Of a stretch of 64,000 nt of DNA, positions 17,192 to 25,948 are shown piece by piece. A program made the position numbers and the translations under genes. Source of the DNA: Cyanobacteria bacterium FACHB-502. GTDB taxonomy: Bacteria; Cyanobacteriota; Cyanobacteriia; Elainellales; Elainellaceae. Position 1 is the first letter of the stretch, and each line of letters begins with the position of its first letter. The notes beneath the pieces are model-generated. The model had not been told where the DNA came from. It ran no database searches and was given only the letters and a program-made list of their open reading frames with translations. The DNA lies in the NCBI GenBank assembly GCA_014695325.1, contig JACJNZ010000039.1, forward strand, positions 682,001-746,000. The letters are read 5' to 3'.

Positions 17192-17680
17192 ATGCAAAGC
17201 CAATCCAATTCTTTTAAGAGTCTGGAATCGATCGAGCGCATCCTCGCGCTAGCTCTGGGAATCATTTTCTTGTTTGTTGGAATTGCGGGCTTTTTGCCCG
17301 GGTTTGTATCGCTGCCTGTGGGTGCACCTGACGTTGCGGTAGATGCTCCTCGCCTGTTCTTCGATGATGGCTACGGCTATGTGCTGGGTCTGTTTCCCAC
17401 AAACTTTGTACACAATGCCGTCCACATTGTCGTTGGTATTCTTGGCATCGCTGCTGCAACGAGCTTTGGTGGTTCTTTGACTTATAACCGCCTGTTTGCA
17501 ATTTCCTACATCGTGATCGCGCTGATGGGAATTCTGCCTTTTACCAACAATACGTTTGGTTTGATGCCAATCTGGGGCAACAACGTTTGGTTTAATGCGC
17601 TGACGGGTGCGATCGCTTACTACTATGGCTTCATCAAGCCTGCAAAAGCGATGGATATCACCAATTCTCCTTCGGTCTAA
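17192..17680 (+). CDS. DUF4383-like four-helix membrane protein
   Basis: A 162-residue integral membrane protein. Hydrophobic segments are seen at about residues 16-38 (ILALALGIIFLFVGIAGFL), 68-92 (the NFVHNAVHIVVGILGIAA block), 100-120 (LFAISYIVIALMGIL) and 130-150. The NFVHNAVHIVVG pattern and overall length match DUF4383, a family of bacterial membrane proteins of unknown role. The start has GAGG seven bases upstream. Nothing nearby indicates a function. Confidence 0.75.
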   Translation: MQSQSNSFKSLESIERILALALGIIFLFVGIAGFLPGFVSLPVGAPDVAVDAPRLFFDDGYGYVLGLFPTNFVHNAVHIVVGILGIAAATSFGGSLTYNRLFAISYIVIALMGILPFTNNTFGLMPIWGNNVWFNALTGAIAYYYGFIKPAKAMDITNSPSV

Positions 17681-18213
17681 AGTAATTTCCATCGATCCAA
17701 TTTATCCTACCGTGCGGGCGGGATAACCAATTTGAATGGAATTGAGTAGAACGTTCGCACGACAGATTGAAAATAAAGGTTGAAAGCAAATTGAAAACAG
17801 ATTGAAAAGGTTTTGCGGCAGTGCCGGAACCAAGTTTCGCACTGACACATCTCTTAAAGAGATAAAGAATAGAGAGATAAAGACGATTTGAAAAGTTCCG
17901 ATTGTGATCGGGCTCGCCCCCCTACCCTCCAATTTTAGGGGGAACCGAGCCAATCATGCTTACGCTCAAAGTCACCCAATATTGTCTTTCAATATTGAGA
18001 GATTTAGGGGACGATGTAGAACCCATAACACTGAATCAAATCGCTTCTCAATTCCAATCTTCTCAATTCAAATTGCTACAGCGACCTGTTTGGAACGATT
18101 CGATGAGCGAACCTTATTCTCAAAATTCGATCCTCTCGAATGAATCGATCGAAGCTTCACGAGAACTCAACTCGGGGACATTAGGTCAGTATTAGGTTAT
18201 CAATATCAGGTTA
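17681..18213. other. Intergenic region
   Basis: About 530 bases without a confident gene. A 79-codon plus-strand frame at 17956-18195 has no good ribosome site and a composition unlike its neighbours, so it is not annotated as a gene. CCCTCCAATTTTAGGGGGA at 17926-17944 resembles other CCAATTTTGG elements in the window. Confidence 0.4.
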
Positions 18214-18339
18214 ATGGCCAACATCAAAACTGCCAGCATCAAAGCAGTCAAGATTAAAGCAACCAGCATTAAATCAAAGCGAAGCCCCTTCAACCCCCTC
18301 TCCCATGCAGGGTCTTCAAATTTCACCTCCCAAATCTGA
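18214..18339 (+). CDS. Possible 41-residue ORF with four pentapeptide repeats
   Basis: An ATG at 18214, with AGG four bases upstream, opens 41 codons. The first 22 residues hold a tandem five-residue unit ending in IK: ANIKT, ASIKA, VKIKA, TSIKS, encoded by four imperfect 15-base repeats. The peptide is basic and then ends in a Ser/Pro-rich tail. It precedes the 18372 gene by 32 bases. It could be a real micro-gene or only a 15-base DNA repeat that stays open. No family is known to me. Confidence 0.25.
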   Translation: MANIKTASIKAVKIKATSIKSKRSPFNPLSHAGSSNFTSQI

Positions 18340-18371
18340 CACCATAACCCAACTATTCTGAGGATACGACA

Positions 18372-18560
18372 ATGGCAAAGGCAAGTCACAAAGGTACAGG
18401 CAATAAAAATTCGGTAGAAGAGTTGAACGTAGACCAGGAGCAAATTCCGACTGAAACCGGATACCCCTACAACGATCACGGTGAAGAGAGCGTTAATCCG
18501 GCTGCACTGGAGCGCGGCGAAACTCCAACCGAAGAACAGAACTCGGAACAATCTGAATAA
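18372..18560 (+). CDS. Small acidic hydrophilic protein, hypothetical
   Basis: A 62-residue protein, strongly hydrophilic, with Glu, Asn and Ser abundant and no hydrophobic core (ends in EEQNSEQSE). It is probably intrinsically disordered. The ATG has GAGG eight bases upstream, and an intrinsic-terminator-like hairpin follows at 18630-18654, so it looks like its own transcription unit. No function is suggested by sequence or context. Confidence 0.6.
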   Translation: MAKASHKGTGNKNSVEELNVDQEQIPTETGYPYNDHGEESVNPAALERGETPTEEQNSEQSE

Positions 18561-18629
18561 CAGTCTGAACAAAACTCCGACTACTTCCTGGCAAAAACTG
18601 AGTTGATAACAAAAATAGACCATTAGACA

Positions 18630-18654
18630 GGGGCGGACGATCGTTCGCCCTTTT
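18630..18654 (+). terminator. Likely intrinsic terminator after the small acidic gene
   Basis: GGGCGGACGA at 18631-18640 and TCGTTCGCCC at 18641-18650 form a ten-pair near-palindrome with one G-T pair, followed by TTTT. A hairpin would need to open at the centre. It lies 70 bases after the stop at 18560. Confidence 0.5.
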
Positions 18655-18795
18655 AGATTGAAAAAAGGTCTTAATTGCACCAATACAAAGCAAAAACAAC
18701 GCGTAAAACATAGGAATTGTCACCCTCCTATGCAATCGGAGGAACGTTATTTATGCGGTTAGTGGCATACGGTTAATGAATCTGGAGTGACCGAA

Positions 18796-20499
18796 GTGGA
18801 AACCTACGACGTAATTCTGATCGGGGCAGGTCACAATGCCCTTGTTTGTGCTGCTTATTTATTGAAAGCAGGCTACAGCGTCCTTTTACTGGAAAAAGGC
18901 GAATTTCCCGGCGGAGCTTGCACCACTGAGGAACTGCTGCCCGAAACCGCTCCGGGCTTCAAGTTCAATCCTTGCGCGATCGATCATATCTTTATCCATC
19001 TGGGTCCGGTGGTGGATGAACTGGAACTGCAAAAGTATGGTTTAGAGTATCTCGTTTGCGACCCGGTCATCTTCTGTCCCCATCCTGACGGCAAATATTT
19101 TCTGGCGCATAAATCAGTTGAAAAAACCTGTGCCGAAATTGCCCGCTACAGCCCACGTGATGCCGAAAAATATGCAGAGTATGTGGACTTCTGGCAGCGA
19201 GTGGTCGCGATGCTCACGCCCATATTTAATGCGCCGCCTAAATCGATCGGAGATATTGCCGGAAATTTTGACCTGGATCAGATCCGCAAGTCGCTTTCGC
19301 TGCTGGGCACACCGGATAAAACGCTGGATTTGTTCCGCACCATGTTCAGCAGCCCACGTGACCAGCTCGACGAGTTTTTTGACAGCGAATTTCTCAAAGC
19401 TCCCCTGGCACGACTAGCGGCTGAGCTGAGTACGCCACCTTCCCAGAAAACCATGGCGGTTGGGGCAATGATGATGACGATGCGCCATGATCCGGGAATG
19501 GCAAGACCCAAAGGCGGAACTGGGGCGCTGGTCGATGCACTCGTGCGGCTGGTTCGTAGTAAAGGCGGCAAGATTCTAACCGAACAGCCTGTCGATCGCG
19601 TTTTAGTCGATAACGGTCGGGCAGCGGGCGTGCGGACGCAAAACGGCACGGAATATCGGGCAAAACGGGGCGTGATTTCCAGTCTCGATGCGAAGCGATT
19701 ATTCCTGCACCATATGGATCCAGGCGATGTCGATCGGGCAGATCCAGAACTGCGGGAACGGGTCGATCGCCGGATTGTGATGCACAACGAAGCGATTCTC
19801 AAAATTGACTGTGCCCTTTCAGAACTGCCCCGATTTGAAAACCACAATCATCAAGACGAATTTCTCATGGGATCGGTGCTGATTGCTGATTCGGTGAATC
19901 AGGTGGAAGTAGCGCATACCGACCCAATGGTGGGCAAAATTCCGCTCGAAGATCCCTCCATGTATCTGGCGATTCCGTCAGTGCGCGATCCATCGCTGGC
20001 TCCCGAAGGCAAGCACACGCTCTGGATCGAATACTTTGTGCCTTACCAAATTGCGGGGGCTGAAGGAATCGGCTACAAAGGCACAGGCTGGACGGATGAG
20101 CTGAAAGGTCGGGTTGCCGATCGTGTGCTCGATAAGCTGGCAGACTACGCCCCTAATCTCAAAAATGCCATTATCGATCGCCATATCGAGTCCCCGCCCG
20201 AACTCACCGAGCGAATTGGGGTGATGAAGGGCAACTACTATCATCTGGATATGACCTTCGAGCAAATGATTTTCTTCCGTCCCTTACCGGAACTGGCAAA
20301 CTACACCACCCCGATTGAAGGACTCTACCTTACAGGCGCAGGCACACACCCCGGCGGCTCTATCTCTGGAATGCCCGGGCGCAACGCCGCTCGCATTTTC
20401 CTGCAACAGCAACAATGGTCGATCGGGCAAAGCCTTAATGAGGCAGGGGAATCTCTTAAGGAAGTCGTCTATTCGCTGTCCAATCGTTTGTTCAAATAG
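18796..20499 (+). CDS. crtO: CrtO-type beta-carotene ketolase (phytoene desaturase-like flavoprotein)
   Basis: Introduces keto groups into carotenoids, giving echinenone or canthaxanthin, at the membrane. The 567-residue product has an FAD-binding Rossmann start, DVILIGAGHNALVCAAYLL, continued by LLLEKGEFPGGACTTEE. The C-terminal flavin motif GLYLTGAGTHPGGSISGMPG closes the protein. The length and the GHNALVCAAYLL start fit cyanobacterial CrtO better than desaturases CrtP, CrtQ or CrtH. The start is probably GTG at 18796, with GGAG eight bases upstream; a GTG at 18787 overlaps that ribosome site. A terminator follows at 20541. Related flavoproteins with other carotenoid or unknown substrates exist, so the ketolase call is moderate. 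Confidence 0.75.
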   Translation: METYDVILIGAGHNALVCAAYLLKAGYSVLLLEKGEFPGGACTTEELLPETAPGFKFNPCAIDHIFIHLGPVVDELELQKYGLEYLVCDPVIFCPHPDGKYFLAHKSVEKTCAEIARYSPRDAEKYAEYVDFWQRVVAMLTPIFNAPPKSIGDIAGNFDLDQIRKSLSLLGTPDKTLDLFRTMFSSPRDQLDEFFDSEFLKAPLARLAAELSTPPSQKTMAVGAMMMTMRHDPGMARPKGGTGALVDALVRLVRSKGGKILTEQPVDRVLVDNGRAAGVRTQNGTEYRAKRGVISSLDAKRLFLHHMDPGDVDRADPELRERVDRRIVMHNEAILKIDCALSELPRFENHNHQDEFLMGSVLIADSVNQVEVAHTDPMVGKIPLEDPSMYLAIPSVRDPSLAPEGKHTLWIEYFVPYQIAGAEGIGYKGTGWTDELKGRVADRVLDKLADYAPNLKNAIIDRHIESPPELTERIGVMKGNYYHLDMTFEQMIFFRPLPELANYTTPIEGLYLTGAGTHPGGSISGMPGRNAARIFLQQQQWSIGQSLNEAGESLKEVVYSLSNRLFK

Positions 20500-20540
20500 T
20501 TTGGTCGTTTTGTACATTTTGTATTTGTAGCAGTTTCGCA

Positions 20541-20567
20541 GGGTGGGCAATTGCTCACCTTTTTTTT
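20541..20567 (+). terminator. Intrinsic terminator after crtO
   Basis: GGTGGGC (20542-20548) and GCTCACC (20553-20559) form a seven-pair stem with one G-T pair and a four-base loop, followed by eight T. It lies about 40 bases past the crtO stop. Confidence 0.75.
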
Positions 20568-20730
20568 GATTTCTATTAGTGGGTAGCAAATAACGATCGT
20601 GATGCTTCCGTAACGCTTCAGCAATCCTTCTGGGATAATCGATTGAGCCTTGCAGCCTTCAGAAGTTACCTATGTGGGCATCGTGGGAATCTTACAGCAA
20701 TAGAATCACTATCCCTCCCCTCTTCCCATC

Positions 20731-22929
20731 ATGAAAGCCCAGCAATTCCTTAGAAATAAGGCGTTTCCATTACAAATTGTCCTGATTGTCCCGTTCGTGC
20801 TCCAGATTTTTGGAGCCGTTGGTTTAGTCGGTTATTTGTCCTTTAAAAATGGGCAGCAAGCAGTCAATGATCTGGCAGAGCAGTTGATCGATCGCACAAG
20901 CGATGTTGTTCAGGAACATTTAGAGGCATATCTTGCCGTCCCTCAAAAGCTGAACCAGATCAACGCAGATGCAATCCGTCGAGGAGTACTGGATGTGAGC
21001 GATCGGCAAGCCTTAGGCAAGTACTTTTGGGATCAGCTACAGGCGTATGACCTGACATATCTTGGAATTGGGCTAACGACAGGGGAGGGAATCGGAGCCG
21101 CTCGTTTTGATGGTAAAAACACCACAATCGAGGATTGGACTGCGGAACAGCAAAATAACAACACCAACTATGCGACAGACGCCCTGGGCAATCGAACTAA
21201 AGTTAATTTCCAAGCAACCTGGAGCAATTTTGCCGAACCCTGGTACACCGAACCGATCGCTGCTGGTAAACCGATTTGGGCAAAAATTATCACAACAAGC
21301 TTGCCTTCTGGCCCTTACATTGCTGCTTCTGCTAGCCGCCCGATCTACGATTCACAAAATCATCTGTTAGGCATGATTGGGATAGATATCCACTTGCTGA
21401 GACTCAACAACTTCTTACAAAATCTGAGTATTAGCGAATCGGGACAAGTGTTTCTGGTCGAGCGGGATGGCAATTTGATTGCAACATCTGGTCAAGAAAA
21501 TCCCTTTACGCTCGTCAATCAAAAAGTTCAGCGATTGCACGCTGTCGATAGCCCCAACCCGATTATTCAGACGATTGCCAGACACATTCAAATCTCCAGC
21601 GGTTTTCAGTCGATCGCTCAAAATCAGGACGCGGAGTTTCAACTTGAAATCCAGGGAAACCAGCACTTTGTTAATGTTGCACCTTGGCGCGACGAGTATG
21701 GATTAGACTGGCTTCTAATCGTGAGCGTGCCTGAAAACACATTTATGGCGCAAATCAATCAGAACACACGCACCACGATCGCGCTTTGTTTTGGTGCATT
21801 CGCCGTTGCCTCAATGCTGGGCGTACTCACCTCGCAATGGATTACTCGTCCCGTTCTTCGCCTGAATCAAGCGAGTGAAGCAATGGCATCGGGCGATCTA
21901 GATCAAAGCGTAGAAACCAGCAGTATTCAAGAACTCAACACCCTGTCTCACTCCTTTAACCACATGGCAGGGCAAATGCGCCGATCGTTTACTGCACTGG
22001 AGCAAAGCAAAGAAGAATTAGAGGAACGAGTCGAAGAACGCACGGCTGAACTCAAAAATACGTTAACAGAGTTGCAGCGAACTCAGGCTCAAGTGGTTCA
22101 AAGCGAAAAAATGTCGAGTTTGGGACAATTGGTTGCCGGAATTGCTCATGAGATCAATAACCCGGTTAACTTTATTCACGGCAATCTTGCCCATGTGCAG
22201 GAATACTCTAAGGATTTATTAGGTTTTTTGCAGTTGTATCAACAGCACTATCCCCATCCTGCCTCTGAAATTCAAACGGCTGCCGAAAAGATCGATCTGG
22301 AGTTTTTGCAGGACGATCTGCCCAAAATGCTGACTTCAATGAAAATGGGAACCGATCGCATTCGTCAGATCATTTTGTCGCTGCGAACCTTCTCCCGCAT
22401 GGATGAAGCAGAATGCAAAGCAGTTGATATTCACGAAGGCATTGACAGCACTCTGTTAATTCTGCAACACCGGCTCAAAGCTACACCAGAGCGACCCGAA
22501 ATTGAGATTATCAAGGACTATGACGCGCTACCGCTCATCGAATGCTATGCCGGACAGCTTAATCAGGTCTTTATGAATATCCTGGTGAATTCGATTGATG
22601 CGATCGAAGAGAATCGGACGAAGCACACTTATCAGGAGCTTTTGAATCATCCAGGTCGAATCACAATTCGCACTTCAGTAATGGATGCAGGATGGATCGA
22701 AGTCACGATCGCTGATAACGGAAGCGGCATTCCCGAAGCAATTCAACAGCACATCTTTGATCCATTCTTCACTACCAAACCGCTCGGAAAGGGCACTGGA
22801 ATGGGGATGTCGATTAGCTACCAGATCATCACTGAGAGACACAGCGGCAAATTAGAATGCTTCTCCAAGCCTGGCGCAGGAACCGAGTTCATAATCCGAA
22901 TTCCAATTCGGCAACCCATGGCGCACTAA
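20731..22929 (+). CDS. Membrane sensor histidine kinase with Cache and HAMP domains
   Basis: A 732-residue sensor kinase. A membrane helix lies at about residues 15-37. It is followed by a large periplasmic double-Cache sensor (about 45-345) with the typical PIWAKIITTSLPSGPYIAAS and LLGMIGIDI blocks. The second helix is at about 347-368, then HAMP (370-425) and a coiled coil. The HisKA-like block is GIAHEINNPVNFIHGN with His473. The ATPase domain has NILVNSIDAIEE, ADNGSGIP and GKGTGMGMSIS. No receiver domain is present and no regulator is adjacent. Cache domains of this type bind small organic ligands; the ligand is unknown. No clear ribosome site precedes the ATG. Confidence 0.9.
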   Translation: MKAQQFLRNKAFPLQIVLIVPFVLQIFGAVGLVGYLSFKNGQQAVNDLAEQLIDRTSDVVQEHLEAYLAVPQKLNQINADAIRRGVLDVSDRQALGKYFWDQLQAYDLTYLGIGLTTGEGIGAARFDGKNTTIEDWTAEQQNNNTNYATDALGNRTKVNFQATWSNFAEPWYTEPIAAGKPIWAKIITTSLPSGPYIAASASRPIYDSQNHLLGMIGIDIHLLRLNNFLQNLSISESGQVFLVERDGNLIATSGQENPFTLVNQKVQRLHAVDSPNPIIQTIARHIQISSGFQSIAQNQDAEFQLEIQGNQHFVNVAPWRDEYGLDWLLIVSVPENTFMAQINQNTRTTIALCFGAFAVASMLGVLTSQWITRPVLRLNQASEAMASGDLDQSVETSSIQELNTLSHSFNHMAGQMRRSFTALEQSKEELEERVEERTAELKNTLTELQRTQAQVVQSEKMSSLGQLVAGIAHEINNPVNFIHGNLAHVQEYSKDLLGFLQLYQQHYPHPASEIQTAAEKIDLEFLQDDLPKMLTSMKMGTDRIRQIILSLRTFSRMDEAECKAVDIHEGIDSTLLILQHRLKATPERPEIEIIKDYDALPLIECYAGQLNQVFMNILVNSIDAIEENRTKHTYQELLNHPGRITIRTSVMDAGWIEVTIADNGSGIPEAIQQHIFDPFFTTKPLGKGTGMGMSISYQIITERHSGKLECFSKPGAGTEFIIRIPIRQPMAH

Positions 22930-22977
22930 AGCTCTTGTACTAAAGCTCTCGCGCTAAAGCAGATCTCGCACTAAAGC
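22926..22977. repeat. Four copies of CTAAAGC at the 3' end of the kinase gene
   Basis: CTAAAGC recurs at 22926, 22940, 22954 and 22971, spaced 14, 14 and 17 bases, with similar flanks. The first copy overlaps the kinase stop codon. It is a degenerate tandem array of unknown role. Confidence 0.6.
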
Positions 22978-23019
22978 AGATGCCTTCTGCCGCATCATTA
23001 CAGCGTTGAAACTCAGAAA

Positions 23020-23328
23020 TTAGCGACGATCGACCTGAACCCGCTTACCCGGATATTGCTTTTTAACCCAGGCAATAAAATTTTGCATTTTCGGGTCTTG
23101 CTGCAATTTCTCTAAAGAATTGAGTTCTTTTGCAAGATGGGCATTGTTGTAAAAGGCATGAATCTGTCGATGACAGGCAGAACAAATCTGAATCGTTGGA
23201 CCGGAATCTAGTTTTTTGCGCTTGGTGTTTTGCCGTGGGGTAAGGTGATGTGCCGTCAGCGCAGGAACAGCCCGATCGCACAATTCGCAGCGCAATTCTG
23301 CCGTTTTGTCACGGTTCGAGTAGCTCAA
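23020..23328 (-). CDS. Small HNH endonuclease-like protein
   Basis: About 102 residues with an HNH core. A first zinc pair (CELC) is followed by AHHLTPRQNTKRKK, then CSACHRQIHAFY, giving the CxxC ... HH ... CxxCH arrangement of small HNH proteins. It may nick DNA, but many such cyanobacterial proteins are uncharacterised. The start is probably TTG at 23328, because GGAGG lies nine bases upstream and no ATG is available near the family N-terminus RDKTAELRC. This makes the gene overlap the upstream gene by 20 bases, suggesting translational coupling. No restriction or mobile-element genes are adjacent. Confidence 0.75.
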   Translation of the reverse strand: MSYSNRDKTAELRCELCDRAVPALTAHHLTPRQNTKRKKLDSGPTIQICSACHRQIHAFYNNAHLAKELNSLEKLQQDPKMQNFIAWVKKQYPGKRVQVDRR

Positions 23329-23530
23329 AGCTTTGAACCTCCAGCACTGGACCAATTCCGGCTAAAGAAAACACATCGTCTCGCACCTGCCCCTTGATTC
23401 GCACCTTCAGCCCCATTTGAAGCAATCCTTGCGGTGCGCCTTTGTGAATTTCGTAATCTTTTCCCTGGCGAGAAACCAGCGTCCAGCGATCGAGATGGGA
23501 ACGCCAGATTGTACCTTCAACCGTAAGCAT
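23309..23530 (-). CDS. Conserved cyanobacterial hypothetical protein upstream of the HNH gene
   Basis: A 73-residue protein starting MLTVEGTIWRSHLDRW, with a predicted all-beta pattern and the segment GLKVRIKGQVRDDVFSL. It lacks cysteines and membrane segments. An ATG at 23596 in the same frame would add 22 hydrophobic residues without obvious family support; 23530 is preferred. Its end overlaps the HNH gene start. The fold could be an OB-like barrel, but that is a guess from strand alternation. Confidence 0.6.
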   Translation of the reverse strand: MLTVEGTIWRSHLDRWTLVSRQGKDYEIHKGAPQGLLQMGLKVRIKGQVRDDVFSLAGIGPVLEVQSFELLEP

Positions 23531-23737
23531 AAAGCAGCCAAGATGGACGATCAGAAAATGATGCAGGGAAACAAAGCCCCAACAGTTCCTAAACAATAGC
23601 GCAGACTACCCGTGGAATGCCTTCTACCAGGAGGGTTAGTCTACGCCGTTGAACACGTTACAGAACGTAGTATTGAATTCAGATGTGTTATGAAAAATCG
23701 AAAAGGGCTAGTGAATAAAACTGCGATCGGAATTAGA

Positions 23738-24049
23738 TTAACTTGCAGCTTGAACGGGTTTTTGGCTCTGCACTGTGTTTGAGCGACCGCGACGCGAATC
23801 TGCTAATGCATCGAACGGGTAAAACTCAATGTGGTTTAACAAAGTTGTGACAAACGCAAAGAGTAAGAACGGCAGCGATAACACCAAAATTAAGCCCACG
23901 GTTGCAAGGGCGTAAACAGGACGGCTCGCTCCCATTAATGCCATTGCTGCTGCCAGACTAATAAATAGCACCAGTAACCACACAATAATCTGACCATAAA
24001 TGTCGCCAAAGGTAAGGGTGCAAACCAAACGGTACTTCTGCGCTTCCAT
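23738..24049 (-). CDS. Two-helix membrane protein, conserved hypothetical
   Basis: A 103-residue protein with two strong membrane segments at about residues 18-40 (IIVWLLVLFISLAAAMALM) and 46-70 (ALATVGLILVLSLPFLLFAFV). An amphipathic stretch and a basic tail rich in Arg and Gln follow. There is no signal peptide or catalytic motif. It stands alone on the minus strand. Similar small membrane proteins are common in cyanobacteria, but I do not know a function. Confidence 0.6.
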   Translation of the reverse strand: MEAQKYRLVCTLTFGDIYGQIIVWLLVLFISLAAAMALMGASRPVYALATVGLILVLSLPFLLFAFVTTLLNHIEFYPFDALADSRRGRSNTVQSQKPVQAAS

Positions 24050-24148
24050 AAAGCTACCCTAGCAATGTGTCTATAACCTCTTAGGGTAGAGTGCAGACGG
24101 GCGAAATGGGAGATAACTCATTGTTTTTAAAGGTTGTTTTTAACGAGT

Positions 24149-24197
24149 TGATATATTTCTTTAGGTTTGTTCTAGATAACTCGATACATTTCTTTAG
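24149..24197. repeat. Imperfect direct repeat around TTTCTTTAG
   Basis: TGATATATTTCTTTAG at 24149-24164 and CGATACATTTCTTTAG at 24182-24197 match at 14 of 16 bases with a period of 33. They lie in the gap between two minus-strand genes and produce a spurious repetitive ORF. Confidence 0.5.
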
Positions 24198-24262
24198 ATT
24201 CGATTCTTTAGAATGGCTGCTACTTGCTCGATCGCCTCTTCCACACGCTCTGCCACCCAAAT

Positions 24263-24718
24263 TCAATGGGGAGTCGTTCCTCCTGCTGGATCATTGCTTG
24301 AAAGCTGCCGAAAAAACTGAGCTGTGAGGCGATCGACATTCATCAGAATCACAGGCTTTTGGGCTTTCAGAGCCAGCGCAACTTCTGAAGCCGTTCCGGC
24401 TCCCATGCCACAGGCAATAATCACGTTGCTGGTGAGAATGTTGATGTGATTGCGGGCACTGCCCATGCCAGTCACAATCGGGATATCGATCGCTTCAGAC
24501 ATCCCATAATCAGTGGTTCCCGGTAAAATGCCGATCGTCAGTCCGCCTGCTTGCTTCGCCCCACGGCTGGCAGCTTCCATCACGCCCACCGCGCGTCCGC
24601 CTGTCAGCAAAATCCAGCCTCGCTGGGCAATCTGCTCACCTAAGGTAAAGGCAGTCTGGCAATCGCGATCGGTTGCCGTTTCGCCTGGTCCCATCACTCC
24701 AACGATTGTTCTTCGCAT
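24263..24718 (-). CDS. LOG/SLOG-family Rossmann protein (TIGR00725-like)
   Basis: A 151-residue nucleotide-binding protein of the lysine-decarboxylase-like/SLOG type. Visible blocks are VGVMGPGETA, GWILLTGGRAVGVMEAASRGAKQAGG and GTASEVALALKAQKPVIL, corresponding to the PGGxGTxxE-type phosphoribosyl or nucleotide site. Here the usual PGG is replaced by CGMGAGTASE, so monophosphate cleavage as in cytokinin-activating LOG enzymes is uncertain. The ATG at 24718 is preferred over the longer frame to 24757 because family members begin at the first beta strand. The gene diverges from a GT2 gene. Confidence 0.78.
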   Translation of the reverse strand: MRRTIVGVMGPGETATDRDCQTAFTLGEQIAQRGWILLTGGRAVGVMEAASRGAKQAGGLTIGILPGTTDYGMSEAIDIPIVTGMGSARNHINILTSNVIIACGMGAGTASEVALALKAQKPVILMNVDRLTAQFFRQLSSNDPAGGTTPH

Positions 24719-24817
24719 TACGCAACAGATTTCTACTTCATTTGATCCTAGGCCCAATCGATCTGGGCATTCTGTGAGAATTCAGAATTCAACCCTATCG
24801 CAATCCTGCTATACGTT

Positions 24818-25948
24818 ATGGCTCTGGCGAATGCAAAGCTGCCTGACACTTCCCTAGCTCGGCTCCCGCTCGTCTCCGTGATTGTGCCCATCTACAACGG
24901 CGAGGCAGATTTGCCCGGATTGCTCCAGTGCCTACAGGCACAAACTTATCCAGCCGCTCGCGTCGAATATTTGCTGGTTGACAACGGCAGCAGCGATCGC
25001 ACCCTGGAACTACTTGAATTAGCAGCTTCGCAGTTTTCTCAGACAGAAATCGCGCCCGCCGTACCCGCGATCGATTCCCAAACCGATCATCCCGCTCATC
25101 CCATAGAGGAACCTGCTTGGCATCGCCGGATTCAACTCCGGGTGCTATCTGAAACTCAAATTCAAAGCTCCTACGCGGCACGCAACTGCGGCATTCGGGC
25201 AGCGATCGGAGAAATTCTTGCCTTTACCGATGCTGATTGTCGTCCTCAGCCGGATTGGCTGCTGCATCTGGTTCAGCCTTTTCAACAAGCTGGCAGTGAA
25301 AAAATTGGCATTGTCGCAGGCGAGATTTTACCGCTTCCTGGAACTTCCTTACTTGAGCGGTACGCCGATCGCCATCAAATTCTGTCTCAGTGTCATACCC
25401 TCTCCCATTCGTTTTATTCCTATGGGCAGACGGCAAATTTAGCTGTCCGGCGGCAAGCTTTAGAACAAGCAGGATTATTCCGTCCCTGGCTCACCACAGG
25501 GGGGGATGCGGATCTGTGCTGGCGAATTCAGCAGCAGGGCTTTTGGCAGCTTCAGTTTGCGGAACAGGCGATCGTCCAGCATCGTCATCGTTCAACCTGG
25601 CGCGAGCTGCGGCATCAGTGGACGCGCTACGGGCGATCGAATTGCTATTTGCACGAGCTGCACGGTGTAGCTCTGGCTCAGCCTTTAACCCGGCGCGAAA
25701 CCTTTTACCGACTCAGTCGATGGCTGCTCAAGGAGATTCCGATCGTCCTGCGGCAGACGGTAACTGAGCAGGGTTTTTCAAGCCTGAAGCGATCGCAGGG
25801 AGAATCCTGGATTGATGCGGTGATGGATACACCGATCGGCTTGCTGTGCCGCCACTGGCGCACGATCGGACAGCAGGAGTCTGCCCTTCCTGAAGCCGCC
25901 TGTCAGGTCGAGTGGTTTCCTCAAACTGCCACCGTACAGAACCTTTAA
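24818..25948 (+). CDS. Family 2 glycosyltransferase
   Basis: A 376-residue GT-A fold enzyme. The nucleotide-binding start is VSVIVPIYNGEADLPGLL, with VDNGSSDRTLELL and the metal-binding AFTDADCRPQPDWL (DxD-like). A later GGDADLCWRIQQQGF block (about residue 228) carries the acceptor-side acidic residue typical of GT2 proteins. There are no membrane segments, though the C-terminal 60 residues contain a hydrophobic patch. Donor and acceptor sugars cannot be predicted. It diverges from the LOG-like gene, and no polysaccharide operon surrounds it. Confidence 0.87.
   Translation: MALANAKLPDTSLARLPLVSVIVPIYNGEADLPGLLQCLQAQTYPAARVEYLLVDNGSSDRTLELLELAASQFSQTEIAPAVPAIDSQTDHPAHPIEEPAWHRRIQLRVLSETQIQSSYAARNCGIRAAIGEILAFTDADCRPQPDWLLHLVQPFQQAGSEKIGIVAGEILPLPGTSLLERYADRHQILSQCHTLSHSFYSYGQTANLAVRRQALEQAGLFRPWLTTGGDADLCWRIQQQGFWQLQFAEQAIVQHRHRSTWRELRHQWTRYGRSNCYLHELHGVALAQPLTRRETFYRLSRWLLKEIPIVLRQTVTEQGFSSLKRSQGESWIDAVMDTPIGLLCRHWRTIGQQESALPEAACQVEWFPQTATVQNL

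Noticed and set aside
17956-18195. 79-codon plus-strand frame
   Set aside because: No close ribosome site, Ser/Gln-rich composition and no recognisable motif; kept only as a possibility.
24081-24266. 61-codon minus-strand frame with repeated LKK segments
   Set aside because: The repetition comes from the TTTCTTTAG DNA repeats; no start signal.
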